From positions 930,001 to 994,000 of the forward strand of contig JBBMOL010000066.1 of NCBI GenBank assembly GCA_037954665.1: DNA of 64,000 bases, in the 5' to 3' direction. A program made the position numbers and the translations under genes. Positions 24,901-37,047 of the stretch are shown one piece after another; position 1 is the stretch's first letter; every line of letters begins with the position of its first letter. Below the pieces are notes generated by a model. It had not been told where the DNA came from and did no database searches. It saw only the letters and a list, made by a program, of their open reading frames with translations. Source of the DNA: Laguncularia racemosa (lineage: Eukaryota > Streptophyta > Magnoliopsida > Myrtales > Combretaceae).

Positions 24901-26510
24901 AACAAAGAATTACTACCCTATGTTAACAAAAATGATCGACTAAATTCTCGAGATTAAACTTTGAGATTCAATATAAATGTTACGTTAGTAATCAAGTGGC
25001 TGATGCTCTATCAAGAAGGAACATAGTAGACTTAAAGGTGCTCACATGCACTACCATAGTGTCACATGAGCTAATTGATAAGATTAGGTATAGTGTGCTC
25101 AACCAAGCTTAATATCAAAGGATAATGGCTAAGTTGGAAGCGAGGTATGCGGTGGAACATTTCAACCTGGATCAAGGCATGTTAAAGTAAAATGGTATAC
25201 TTATTATGGGGACTAATAAGAATTGAAGTAGAAGCTCATTTCTCTGTATCATGATGGTACTTTAGGGGCTTACTCTAAGTCACAGTCTACCTACAAAAAG
25301 TTAAGCTTAAACTTTTATTAGCTTGGTATAAAATGTGATGTTTAATAAAATGTGAGAGAATGTGAAATATGCCAAAGACACAAGTACGAGAATGTAGCTA
25401 TCCTTAAATTGTGTACAACCCTTACCAATTCCAAAAGGATGTTAGACAAATATTAGCATAGACTTTATCGAAGGGTTATCAAAATCTCATGGGAAGAATG
25501 TAATAATGGTGGTAGTGGACAGGCTTAGCAAATACAAGCATTTTTTAAGTTTAAGGCACCCTTACACTACAGTGTAGGTGGAAAAAGCTTATCTTGACTA
25601 CATTTGCAAGCTACATGGGTTACCAAACACTATCATTAGTGATAGAGACCCAATATTTATTTCCCAATTCTATAGTGAATTTTTAGGTTACAAGGGGTGG
25701 AATTGCAATTCTTCATGGCTTACCATCCACAAATGGACGAACAGACAGAGGTGGTGAATTGATGTTTAGAAACCTATTTACACTATATGACTAGTGAACA
25801 TCCTAAGAAGTGGAGTTAGTATCTTGCCTTAGTGGAGTGGTGATATAACACCAACTATCATTCTAGAGCTTATACTAGTCCTTTTAAGATTCTATATGGA
25901 TACCCACCACCACTACATCTACCCTACATCCGTAGAGATTCAAAGAATGAACATTTTGACAGGATACTTTGTGATAAAAAAGATGCCATTAAGATGCTAA
26001 AATTTCATCTTAAGAGAGCACAAGATCGAATGAAACAATTAGCTAATAGAAAGAGGGTAGACCAACATTTTGAAATTGATGACCTAATGTTGTTAAACTA
26101 TAGCTTTATTGATAAAGTAGCCTAAAATATCGACGGGTACACAAGTTATCACCTAAATATTATAGCCCATATAAGATCTTAAAAAAAGTAGGGAAAGTGG
26201 CTTACAAATTACAGTTACCTGATGGATCTACCAAGCATCCCACATTCTACGTCTCATAATTGAAGAAGTTTGTTTCTAGTGCTAACCATTCCTCTTTTGA
26301 TCTACCATTAATGGAAACTAACTTAACTCTAGAACATGAAGCCACACTTGAAAGGAAAGTGGAGAAATAAGGATCTACAATTGAAAATATGTTGTTAATT
26401 TGGTGGAAAAATAAGGGAGATTATGAAGTCATTTAGGAATCTTACACCGATTTATTCTTACGGTTTGGATACTTACCCTTGTGGTCAAGGGTTTTTGGAG
26501 GCATGGGTAC
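21961..26510 (+). pseudogene. gag-pol remnant of the Reina-like element
   Basis: The start is ATG at 21961 (MVGTRVSKKMEETLL), typical of this gag. The gag core at 22328-22740 includes ALQWYHSF, TYFGARAYED and CFLSGLNAEI. The RT runs from about 23640 to 24500 with IYVDYRELNKL, KLDLRSGYHQIRI and MVMPFAFTNAPSTFQ. The catalytic box reads FFDN instead of F/Y-x-D-D, so the second metal-binding Asp is gone. RNase H (IEIDASDEGMGAVL) follows at about 24680-25040. Integrase lies at about 25360-26090 with CQRHKYENVA, SDRDPIF and a TEVVN segment. The last 130 bp translate to a chromodomain-like WWENKGDYEVI...ESYTD. Frame changes and stops are numerous. Confidence 0.75.
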
Positions 26511-27242
26511 TGATGGGGAGGAGAACATGAGGGTAGGGTTGGACATGAATGAAGGTTGCCAAGTAGGAACTGGTTGTGTGACAAATGGAGTTGTAAATCG
26601 GGTCCCAAGATGCTCTAGTAAAAGTAGTGAATAGGGTTAGGCCAATTAGTAAGGTTTATAAATAAGGGTCGAGGTAGTAGTGAATAGTATAGCATAAATA
26701 TTGGAAACACTAGAAATTTCTCTTGTTTGTTTTAGTGGCACATGTAAAGATAACGTGTCACATTTTCATTGCATTATATTATTAAGGTGAATCATAATTG
26801 TAACTACCTCAAGTTGCCTATATATAGAAATTTTTAGGTGACAAAAGAAAGTAATGAAAAACCAAAAAAAAAAAAAAATACTCTCCAAATGCTCATATTC
26901 GAGCATTCTTTTGAATCCATAGTTAATTACATTTATTTGCACTGCTACTGACACGGTATTCCTAGGTTTCCTAGTGTTTTTAGAGGGAACTAAAGTAGAT
27001 GAGGAAGTGGTTAAAGAGATTAAGGAATGATTTATATATATAAATCTTAAGTTAGGAGTTTTAAAGTTAGAGCATTGTCTTAATTTTGATGTGTCCATGA
27101 TATTAGTGCCCTTATAGCCACACTAACAGTTTGATAAAGAAACATGAGAAGTTTTGTAAAGTCTTAAAGCTTAAGTTAGTTTTGAGGTGAATAAAGGTAA
27201 ATTGTTTTTCTATAATTATCTTAGCCTTGTCTTATTTTAATA

Positions 27243-27418
27243 TCATTTTTTTAGATATGTTGGTCCTAAATTAGCAACCAAGAGGGAGATTAAATTGATT
27301 GCTTTAAGTTTTAAAACTTTTTGGGAATTGAACTCTTTAAATTACTAAGTCATGTAAAAAACTTAAGATTGTAGTAGATTTTTTTTTTTTTTAAAAAAAA
27401 AGGTTTAGGGACAAAAGA
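27243..27418. repeat. Left copy of a direct repeat of about 180 bp flanking the chromovirus
   Basis: Begins TCATTTTTTTAGATATGTTGG and ends GGGACAAAAGA exactly where the 3' LTR begins at 27419. It matches 34164-34347 with about eight substitutions plus homopolymer length differences. The right-hand copy begins directly after the 5' LTR. The flanking repeat is therefore positioned like a target-site duplication but is far longer than the usual 5 bp. Confidence 0.8.
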
Positions 27419-28115
27419 TGATGTCTGAACCCTAGGTATATTAAACCTAAAACCCGACACACACTATTTGAATCAATTCTCCAAGGATCATTTCGAACAA
27501 GTAGCACGGAATTAGACCCCAATCACACCTGTTGACTAAAACCTAAGTTATTAATTAAGGGTTTTCCTATAGTAATTCGATTGAAGAATTCCTAAAGGAG
27601 AGTTCTTTTGCAAAGAACAAAAGAGGGTTTCGTTTTTCATGAAAAAAAGTATGTAATTTTCTATTCAGTCATCCTTTGTGTCGGCCCCTTACACGGATTT
27701 ATATAGAGTACATGCAACACTAAAATATAAAACCTAAGTTTCCTAATCTAACTTGAGTCCTTATCCTCTTGTTAACCGGAACAAGTAACTATTTATTCTA
27801 AATTACAAGTCAAAACAAATACTAAAAACATAACAAACAAAATCGTAAATTCTCTTTCCTTTTCGGTTCAACATACAACATTTCTTATTCTAGGACTTCA
27901 AATCCTTACATTCTTCCATGGAAACGTAAATCACATTAATAGGTGTTGGTTCTCCTTTCATATAATTTGATTTCTTGGCTTATAGGTCCATGATTAGTCC
28001 TTATAGGGCATCATTCATCCCCTTTGCTCTAGCTCAAGTCATTGAGCCTCCAATTCCTTGCAATGGATCTTGAGATTTCAGTTTTGTCTTCTTAAGTGCT
28101 AGATGATCCTCATCA
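27419..28115 (-). repeat. 3' LTR of the 27-34 kb element
   Basis: Plus-strand ends are TGATGTCTGAACCC and CCTCATCA. The repeat matches 33469-34163 throughout. Its right 225 bp also carry the C-terminal codons of gag-pol. Confidence 0.85.
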
Positions 28116-29280
28116 TTCACTCCTTCCTTGAAAAGATTCGTCATCAAATCACCTACATCATAAGGAGTAAGATCAGAAACATTAAATATAGTACTTACAT
28201 TACCATAGTGGCTTGGCAAATCTATCTTGTAAACATTGTTGTTTATGCACTCCACTACTTAGAAAGGTCTATCATCCCTTAGATGCAATTTGGACTTCCG
28301 TTGTTCAACAAATCGTTCCTTCCTCAAGTCAACCTAAACCTAATCTCCTGGATAGAACATGGCTTTGATGTGTCCCTTGTTGGCTTAACGGGCATAGTGT
28401 TCGTTCTTCTTCTCAATGTTAGCCCGGACCTAAGTATGTAAATCCCTAACAAATTCTGTCTTTTTCATTTCATCAAGATCAATAAACTCATTAGTAGGTA
28501 AAGGCAATATATCTAATGGCGTTAAGGGATTAAAACCATACACAACCTTAAATGGAGAATATGATGTAGTAGAATGTACTATCCTATTATATGCAAATTC
28601 TACATGAGGTAAACATATTTCTTATTGCTTCAAATTTTTATCAAGCACAGCACGCAATAATGTGAAAAGTGTCATGTTAACCACCTCTGTTTATCCACCC
28701 GTTTGAGGATGTGCTATAGTGGAAAACAATAATTTTATGCCTAGCATATTCCATAAAGTACGCCAAAAGTGGCTAAAAAATTTCACATCTCTCTCACTCA
28801 CAATAGAGTTAGGCAAACCATGTAATCATACAACCTCCCTAAAGAACAAATTAATGATATGTCGTGCATCATTAATTTTGGAATAGGTAATAACATGAGC
28901 CATTTTACTAAACCTATCGACAACAACAAATATGTTATCTTTGCCATTCTGAGACCTAGGTAAACCTAATATAAAATCTACGGATATGTCAGTCTAAGGT
29001 TGACTAGGTACAGGTAATGGGAGATACTCCCCATGGGGCATCACATTGGATTTAGCCTTTCTATATGCAATGCATTTATCATACACAGTTTGCACATCAT
29101 GTCTCATCTTAGGCTAATAAAAATGTTAATGCAAAATATCCAAAGTTTTCTTAACACTGAGGTGTCCCATGAGACTGCCCCCATGCGTCTCCCTCTTTAT
29201 CAACTCTCGCATGGAACTCTTAAGTACACATAATCTATCCTTTTTAAATAAATATCCCTCATGCCTATAAAAGCCCGCAT

Positions 29281-29530
29281 ACCCACTTTTAGAAAAAGTA
29301 ACCCAAATTTAACCAAAGTCAACATCATTTTCATATAAATCTTTCATGCATTCAAAAGTAAAGAGTTTAGTATGTAAAGAGGTTAACAGATAATACCTTC
29401 TAGATACCCACTTTTAGAACAAGCAGCCTAAATCTGACCAAAGTCAACATCATGTTTATATAAATCTTTCATGCATCCAAAACCAAGAAGTTTAGTATGT
29501 AAAGAGGTTAACAGAGAATACCTTCTAGAT
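29281..29530. repeat. 125-bp tandem duplication within pol
   Basis: ACCCACTTTTAGAA begins at 29281 and again at 29406. The two 125-bp units then run in parallel to CCTTCTAGAT with a handful of substitutions. The unit lies between RNase H and integrase of the minus-strand element and is not a multiple of three. Confidence 0.9.
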
Positions 29531-32409
29531 AGTGCATAAGCCACTGCATTTTCCTTACCCTACTTGTATTTGATGATGTATGGAAAGGTTTCAATGAACT
29601 TTAACCATTTGGCAAGCCACTTATTTAACTTCCCTTGCATCTTCAAGTATTTCAAGCTCTCATGATTGGAATGAATGATGAACTTCTTAAGCCATAGATA
29701 ATGTTACCACATTTGCAACGTCCTCACAAGGGCATGTAACTCCTTATCATACACAGGATAATTCAGAGCAGCACCATTGAGTTTCTCACTGAAGTAGGCT
29801 ATTGGTTTAGAATCTTACATTAACACACCACCAATACCCTTCCTGGAAGCATCACATTCGATCTCAAAAACGTTATCAAAGTTAGGTAATACTAACAAAG
29901 GAGTGTTAGTTAGCTTACCTTTCAGAGTTTGGAATGCCTACTCATGTATTTTTGTCCATCTGAATTTAGCATTCTTCTTCACAAGATCATTTAATGGAGC
30001 AGCAATAGAGTTGAAATCCCTTACAAATCGTTTGTAAAAACTAGCTAGTCCATGGAAACTCCTGACTTCATTGGTGTTCTTTGGTGTTGGCTAATCTTAA
30101 ATTACCTTCACCTTCTCCTCATCCACAGCTATTCCATCTGCACCTACAATAAAATCAAGAAAAACCACAGACTCCATACAAAACATGCACTTCTTTAAGT
30201 TGGCATATAATTTGTTTTCCCTTATAACAATAAATACACTTTGCAAATGTTGTACATGATCATCTAATGTTCTGCTATAAATCAAAATATCATTAAAATA
30301 AACGACAACAAATTTTCTTAGGAAATGATGTAGAATATGGTTTATCAATCTCATAAAAGTGCTAGGTGCATTTGTTAACCTAAAAGGCACTACTATCCAT
30401 TCATATAACCCATGTTTAGTTTTAAATGCGGTTTTCCACTCATCACCTTCTTTCATACGAATTTGGTAGTATCCATTCTTTAGGTCAATTTTAGAAAATA
30501 AATATGCACAATGCAATTCATCAAATATGTCATCTAATATAGGGATAGGGTGTCTGTACTTAATTGTGATTTTGTTTATCGCCCTGCAATCAACGCACAT
30601 GTGCCACATCTCATCCTTCTTGGGGACTAAGATGACAGGAACTAAGTACGGGCTGAGACTTTCTCGCACAAACCCTTTCTCCATCAGCTCATCAACTTAC
30701 CTCTAAATTTCCTTAACCTCCTCAGGATTAGTTCTATAGGCTAGGCGGCTGGGAATGGAAGCTCCTGGCATGAAGTCAATTTGGTGCTCTATCCCTTGCA
30801 GTGGGGGTAAGCCTTGTGGCACTTCTTTAGGGAACAAGTCTTCATATTCCTGCAATAAAGACACAACAAAACTAGGAAAAACATAATTAAGGTTAGTATT
30901 AGTAAAATATAAATCCTTGTACATAAGTATAAGTAATTGTTGCTTGGCTAGCATTGCACTCTTGACCTCACTCTTTCTTGCCATGATCTCTGCTCTTTGT
31001 GTTTGAGTGTCTTTTCCCTCTTTACTCATTAGTTTTTGCTTTTCACTCTTCTTCTTTTTGTAGTCACTCTTCTCTCGTTCACTCAAGTGTTTCTCTCTAA
31101 ATTCTTTTGCAATCCCTGCTTGATCCTCACAAGCTCCCTACCATTTTTGTGGCATGAGAACCACTTTTCTTTTGTTTAGCACAAAAGAATATTAGTTCTT
31201 GTACCCATCATATGTAATTTTCCTATCAAATTGCCATGGTCACCCTAACAATAGGTGACTAGCCTACATAGGTACTACATCACACATGACTTCATCTTTA
31301 TATCTCCCTATAAAAAAGGATATAAGAACCTACCTGGTTACCTTTACTTTTCTACATTCATTCAACCACTGTAATCATTATGGTCTTGGATGTTTCACAG
31401 CTTTCAACTACATCTTATCTACTAGCAGAGTGCTAGCAACATTAGTGCAGCTATCACTATCAATTATCAGACTACATACTTTATTTTGCACATGACACCG
31501 TGTATGAAATATGTGCTTACATTGGATCCCCTCACCATCCTCCTAAGGTTGTATACTGAGTACTCGCCAAGTGACTTATAACTCCCAACTCACGGGTCCC
31601 TCTAAGTCAATGTCCTCATACTTTTGTGATGGTGACTCCTCATCCTCCTTAGAGCTAATGCTCTCTACATCCCCATTGTCACAAATGATCATAGCTCTTT
31701 GGCTTAGACATTGAGATGCAATGTGTCTAAATCCTTGACATCTAAAACATTCGATATCTGTAGTTCTAAAAGGGGGGTTAGTGTTAGTTTTTCCCTTAGA
31801 TGCAACAACTGGACTCTTAGCCTTCACATCCTCTTTAGGCTTTGAATCTGTAAAGTTCTTCCTCCAATTAGACTTCCATAGAGATTTAGAAGTCAACCCA
31901 AACCTCTAATCACTCCTAAATTTTAATTGTCACTCCACTTTGATTGCTCTATGTAGTAGTTATTCTATGTCTAAGTAATGGTGTAAATCTACCACATCAG
32001 CAATTTCCTGGTTTAGACCATTAATGAATCTAGCCATAGTAGTCTCATCCTCCTCCTCCACTCTAACCCTAATCATGTTTATCTCCATCTCCTTATAGTA
32101 GTCCTCTACACTCTTGGTCCCTTACGTCAATCCCTAGAATTTCTAAAGTAAATCCCTATGGTAGTGACTAAGAATAAATTGTTTTTGCATTATGGTATTC
32201 ATCTCTTCCCAAGCACTAACAAGTCGCTCTTCATACCTGCGCCTATTACGCACTAATTGATCCCACCATACACTAGCATAATCTGTGAACTCTACTGTAG
32301 TCAATTTAATCTTCTTCTCCTCAGTATAGTTATGGCACTCAAAGACATGATCCATTTTCCTCTCCCACTCTAGGTACAACTCCGGATCATTTTTCCCCTG
32401 AAACATTGG

Positions 32410-32501
32410 AATTTTCATCTTAATACTACCCAAGTTACTATCACGCCTCTGGGTGAATTTTCATCTTAATACTACCCAAGTTACTATCACGCCTCTCGGT
32501 G
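32410..32501. repeat. 46-bp near-perfect tandem duplication in gag
   Basis: AATTTTCATCTTAATACTAC starts at 32410 and at 32456. The two copies are identical for at least 40 bp and differ near the end (CTGGGTG versus CTCGGTG). It is much less diverged than the element's LTRs, so it arose after insertion. Confidence 0.9.
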
Positions 32502-33449
32502 TTCCCTCTCTTCCTTACGCTGTGATATTCACTAGAGTCAAAATCCTCACTTTTCTTTCCTAACCACCCCTCTAATCGGTTTACCTATGCCTCGCCTGAC
32601 AGTAGTACTACTAAACGGTTCTTTACTCCTCTCCATCTTATCCATTCTTTCATGGATCTGTTCAAGCTCACCCATCAAAATCCTTTTCATCTCCCCCATC
32701 AACTCCTCAAATATCACCATATTCTTACCTTCATTTGTGTTTTTCCCGACTTATTTCTATATTTAACAATAAATTGATATCACAAGTACTCTCAAGTAGT
32801 AATACTCTCATAATTCACTCATGTATGTCTCTCACAAATATATCATCACAACCCGCTCTTATAATCCTTTACTAGGAACTTGGATTGGAAACTCCCCAAC
32901 AAAATTCACTAAATCAACACCTAATGATCACCTCGGTTTCAATTTACGGTGAAATTGAGAATAGATGTAATTTCCAATAACTATGACAAGTTCTTACTAT
33001 TGATTTCGGAAACAAGTTAAGACAATTCCCTATCAAGCAATTCAATGGATAAACAAATTTGCACCAAATCTAACAAGAATTATGGAATGTAATTCGGAAG
33101 CACAATTTAGAAAGAATAAGATATGTGTTGTGGTTAGAATTAGAAAGTGTATTTGGCAAATGAATTGTAACTTACCAAAACATTTTTTTTTTCTTTTTGT
33201 GATTTCGGTATTTTGGATTTCTTCTACGACCTAATTGGGATTTTTTTTTTATACGTATTCTTTCAAGAAAAACTAAGAATTGAATCACAATAGAATTTCA
33301 ATGGCTAAATTACACTTGTATGTTATCGATCCCTAATTATTCTTGTGACCGAAACAATTTTTTTTATACGAATTTATGATATGAATAAGAAGTATGGAAT
33401 TGAATAACAAGCAAATAACAAAGGAATAGAGATTACTTGATTCAAGAAG

Positions 33450-33468
33450 CCAAAGCTTTGATACTAAA
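33450..33468 (-). other. Primer-binding site, initiator-Met type
   Basis: Directly inside the 5' LTR the minus strand reads TTTAGTATCAAAGC, close to the TTTGGTATCAGAGC complementary to tRNA-iMet. Confidence 0.65.
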
Positions 33469-34163
33469 TGATGCATGAACCCTAGGTATATTAAATCTAG
33501 AACCCGACATACGCTATTTGAATCAATTCCCCGAGGATCGTCTTGAATAATTAACATGGAACTAGACCCAATCACACTTGTTGACTGAAACCTAATTTAT
33601 CAATTAAGGGTTTTCTTATAGTAATTCGGTTGAGGAATTCTTAAAGGAGAGTTCTTTTGCAAAGAACAAAAAAGGGTTTTGTTTTTCACGAAAAAAGTAC
33701 GTAATTTTCTATCCAATCATCCTTTGTGCCAGCCTCTTACACGGCTTTATATAGAGTACATGCAACACTAAAATATAAAACCTAAGTTTCCTAATCTAAC
33801 TTGAGTCCTTATCTTTTTGTAAACCGAAACAAGTAACTATTTATTCTAAATTACAAACCAAAACAAATACTAAAAACATAACAAACAAAACCGTAAATTC
33901 TCTTTTCTTTTCAGTTCAACATACAACATTTCTTATTCTAGGACTTCAAATCCTTACATTCTTCCAGGGAAATGTAAATCACATTGATAAGTGTTGGTTC
34001 TCCTTTTATGTAATTTGATTCCTTAGCTTGTAGGTCCATGACTAGTCATTGTAGGGCATCATTCATCCTCTTTGCTCTATCTCGGGTCATTGGACCTCCA
34101 ATTCTTTGCAATGGATCTTGAGATTTTGGTTTCGTCTTCTTAGGTGCTAGATGATCCTCATCA
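33469..34163 (-). repeat. 5' LTR of the 27-34 kb element
   Basis: Plus-strand ends TGATGCATGAACCC and CCTCATCA. Partner of 27419-28115. Confidence 0.85.
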
Positions 34164-34347
34164 TCATTTTTTTTTTAGATATGTTGGTCCTAAAGTAGCA
34201 ACCAGGAGGGAGATTGAATTGATTGCTTTAAGTTTCAAAACTTTTTTGGAATTGACCTCTTTCAATTACTAAGTCATGTAAAAAACTTAAGATTATAGTA
34301 GATTTTTTTTTTTTAAAAAAAAAAGAAAAAGGTTTAGGGACAAAAGA
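34164..34347. repeat. Right copy of the direct repeat of about 180 bp
   Basis: Begins TCATTTTTTTTTAGATATG immediately after the 5' LTR end and ends GGGACAAAAGA. Beyond this the sequence (TCCTATAGGAG) is no longer shared with the left flank. See 27243-27418. Confidence 0.8.
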
Positions 34348-37042
34348 TCCTATAGGAGAATTTATAGTAATTATACCTTGTCTATAAGTCCACTTTCGTA
34401 GCCTTCATTTGCTAGGGATTCGATTGTCTTCACCAATTATTCCATTATATCAAAAACTTCAAATCTTAATAGGCCCAATAGTTTGCCAACACTTGTATAG
34501 TCACTCACTACTATCTAGCTTGACCACAAACTATTTTATATATTATAGTAAACAAATGTAACCTCTTAATCACAACTATAACATTTGAAAAGAATATATC
34601 TATAATGAAAACAAAATTTAACTCTTTGATAAGTTTAGTACTTCATAAAAAATACAATAGAAGTGAAACTTGATTAGCTTGATTGTTAAGGATGATTTGT
34701 TGCATCCCATCACATATCACATTAAAGTGAATTATGTGCATGAGTTTGTGTTCGTTGATTCTTCTTGTTGTTTATTTATATTTTTTTTGTACTCACTTTA
34801 CTTTATAAGAAATTGATAAGTTAATGTTTACTGACCTTAAATATAGGCATGGATAGTTGAATAGGTTACTTGGAGTTTAGGGGCTTATATAACTATGCTA
34901 GTTCAACTTTTAAAAGGCTTAACTTTTGTCCATAGCATGTTTAGATGGATTACCACATTACATTTTATGTTATGCTTGTAATTACATGTGAATGTAAAGG
35001 TTTATGTGTAATTTTCAAACTTCATGCTATAAACTTAAAATAGGTACACCCAATTAGCCTTTGGCATTCAAAGTGAAAGCTAGTAAGCAGGGTTTTAGGC
35101 CAATTAGCCTTGGTAGGCATAGATGTGGTAGATTGAAAGTTCCATAAGCGGGTGACAATACACCTTGGGGATAGGTGGAATGATTTTCTTTTTAGATACT
35201 ATAGTCAAAGATAGAAGAGAAACTATGAGAGGAGGAAGAATCTAGAAAAATGGGAAAAGAGAGAAGGAGAGAAACAAACAAAAGAGAAGGCGAGAAAGAG
35301 GGCAAGAGAGAGTGAGATAAAGAGGGAGGAATTTGTATTCTCTTGATTTTTTTTTTTTTAATATTCTTAGTTCTATAAATTAATAGATTGAGATTATTTA
35401 AATTTTTAAAATATTTTATTATATCATTATGATATTATTTTTTTATAATATTAATTATTAATTATATATATTAATATTTAAAAAGACTAAAAATAAATAA
35501 ATAAATTGAAAGAGTCTTTTTCAAAAGAAAAATATTACTCCTAGAACTTGGATTACGATTTGGATAAGACGGTGAAACAGCTGGTAAGGAGACGGTGTGG
35601 AAGTCCATGAAAAGACTTCTTGTAGCGAAATTGCCGTTGCATGTCACGTGTTACGATGGCGGTCATCTCTACTATAAGTCCTATGCAAATTCATACGCAG
35701 AACGCTTGATATATATTTATAGATTTTCTCAATGACGATTTTGCTGTAATATAAAATATAAGAAAAAGAAAAAAAAATCCCAATAGGATTGTTAATTTGC
35801 CGCAGTGCATTAGCCACAATAATCTATTTTTATATATGAGGTTGGTAGTGCAAATGGATGATCAACGTTGGTAGTGCAAAAAGATGATATATGAAGTTGG
35901 TGGAAGTAACATTACACAAAGTAGTCGATTTGGGATTTTTCCTTAACGTTCCATTACTAAAACCCAAAAAAAGGAGATCAATAACGTAGAACTAGCCGGT
36001 AACCGGAACCGATTCTATGATCAGCTTAAAACCGGGTGCTGGTTTATGGACAGGTTCTTAAATTGACCTAAGGCGGAGCCTTGAGCCGTAGTTGTTAATT
36101 ATCTAGAATGTTAACTCATCTATTTTTCACACATCGATGCTTACAAGGCTTTATAGTTCTGTTAACTTAAATAGCATTAAATGTCACATTGATAGAATAG
36201 ATAGGTTTTAAGATGTAAATTTTGAATTTAGAAGTTAGGGAAAACCGAGTGGGAAAAAAGCCAAATATAAGAGATGTGGTAATTACAGCTATTCTAAATT
36301 GAACAGTGTGACTAAAATGAGTTCTTTACAAGGTTCAAAAGGTGCTGCTAACTCACAGTTATGTCTCAGAATGATCCTGCGCATCTTGTCCCCCACAGAT
36401 TATCACTGAATAAATCCGAGATCCGTCCATGCGCTCTGATATCTTGTCTCTCCTTCTCTCTCTCTCTAAAGTCTAACCCCTTAGCTATAGGTGTAAAGCC
36501 TGCTGTTGTAGACCTAGCTTTTTCCCTCTTTCTGGTATAATTAATAAAGAGACTTTAAAGAATGTACGGGAACACCCTAAATATTTCTGAGTCTGATGGA
36601 CATGGCATGCATACATTTGTGAAGAACTTTACATGAGACATCTTTCCTCGAATTCGTACTCATTCGATCCGTCACCTTCCTGTCAATATTTTATAATTCT
36701 TATCTCTCTCGTTTGATACCTTAATTTTTTTTTTATAATCTATTACTTAAATTGTAATTTTTTTTTATAATTAACTATCCTATCTAATTATTATAAATAA
36801 CATAAAAAATTATAAATGATAATTTCATATTTTTAAATTTTATATAACTCATCACAAAAATAAACAAAACTCAAATACCAAAAATAATATTAATCCTTCT
36901 AATTTTCATAACATCCCTCTTTTGCCCACTAACCAATGAAGTGTTTCTGCAGTAAACGCCAGTTCATACGCAATAAAATAATAAATCTCATGAACGTCTG
37001 ATGTGATTCAACCACCTATATTGTTAGCGGGAACTTTTATTA
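34348..37042. other. Intergenic DNA, no gene recognised
   Basis: AT-rich with GA-rich stretches at 35210-35330 and CT tracts near 36440-36470. A small imperfect repeat of a GGTTGGTAGTGCAAA word occurs at 35840-35880. No domain-bearing frames were seen. The segment ends at the GTACA target duplication of the next element. Confidence 0.4.
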
Positions 37043-37047
37043 GTACA

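Larger units (their letters stand above)
21478..26953 (+). mobile_element. Reina-like Ty3/gypsy chromovirus, complete in layout but dead
   Basis: Two direct LTRs (21478-21934 and 26511-26953) flank PBS, gag, protease, RT, RNase H, integrase and a chromodomain remnant in normal order. Total length about 5.5 kb. The flanking pentamers (ATAGT and CGGTA) do not match, so the TSD is lost or the ends are slightly misplaced. Many stops and frameshifts and clearly diverged LTRs indicate an old insertion. Reina affinity is inferred from the gag motif order, the HDHHFPLKDGAQPVN segment before RT and the C-terminal chromodomain-like stretch next to the 3' LTR. Confidence 0.8.
27890..32720 (-). pseudogene. 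gag-pol remnant of the 27-34 kb element
   Basis: Possible gag start at 32720 (MVIFEELMGEMKRIL). The gag core at 32433-32143 has IKMKIPMFQGKNDPELYLEWERK. The zinc knuckle CFRCQGFRHIASQC (C-x2-C-x4-H-x4-C) lies near 31740. The protease remnant is near 31450 (LIIDSDSCTNV, where D-S-G is expected). RT at 30700-30097 has CVDCRAINKIT, KIDLKNGYYQIR and a catalytic box YFND instead of YFDD. RNase H follows near 29880 (IECDASRKGIGG), then integrase at about 28950-28400 (VDFILGLPRSQNGKD, AHPQTGG). The last frame ends with GGSMT-stop-ARAK and terminates at 27890 inside the 3' LTR. About a dozen or more in-frame stops are present. The frame of gag and RT is restored at the C-terminus if the 125-bp duplication is discounted. 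Confidence 0.8.
27419..34163 (-). mobile_element. Ty3/gypsy chromovirus-like element, full layout, defective
   Basis: Minus-strand element of about 6.7 kb with LTRs of about 0.7 kb (5' at 33469-34163, 3' at 27419-28115), iMet-type PBS, gag with zinc knuckle, protease, RT, RNase H, integrase and a polypurine stretch (AAGGAAGGAGTGAA on the minus strand) before the 3' LTR. The gag-pol is inactivated by in-frame stops and by a 125-bp internal tandem duplication. Direct repeats of about 180 bp flank the LTRs. LTR divergence by eye is around 8-10 percent, similar to the flanking repeats, so both are old. Confidence 0.85.
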
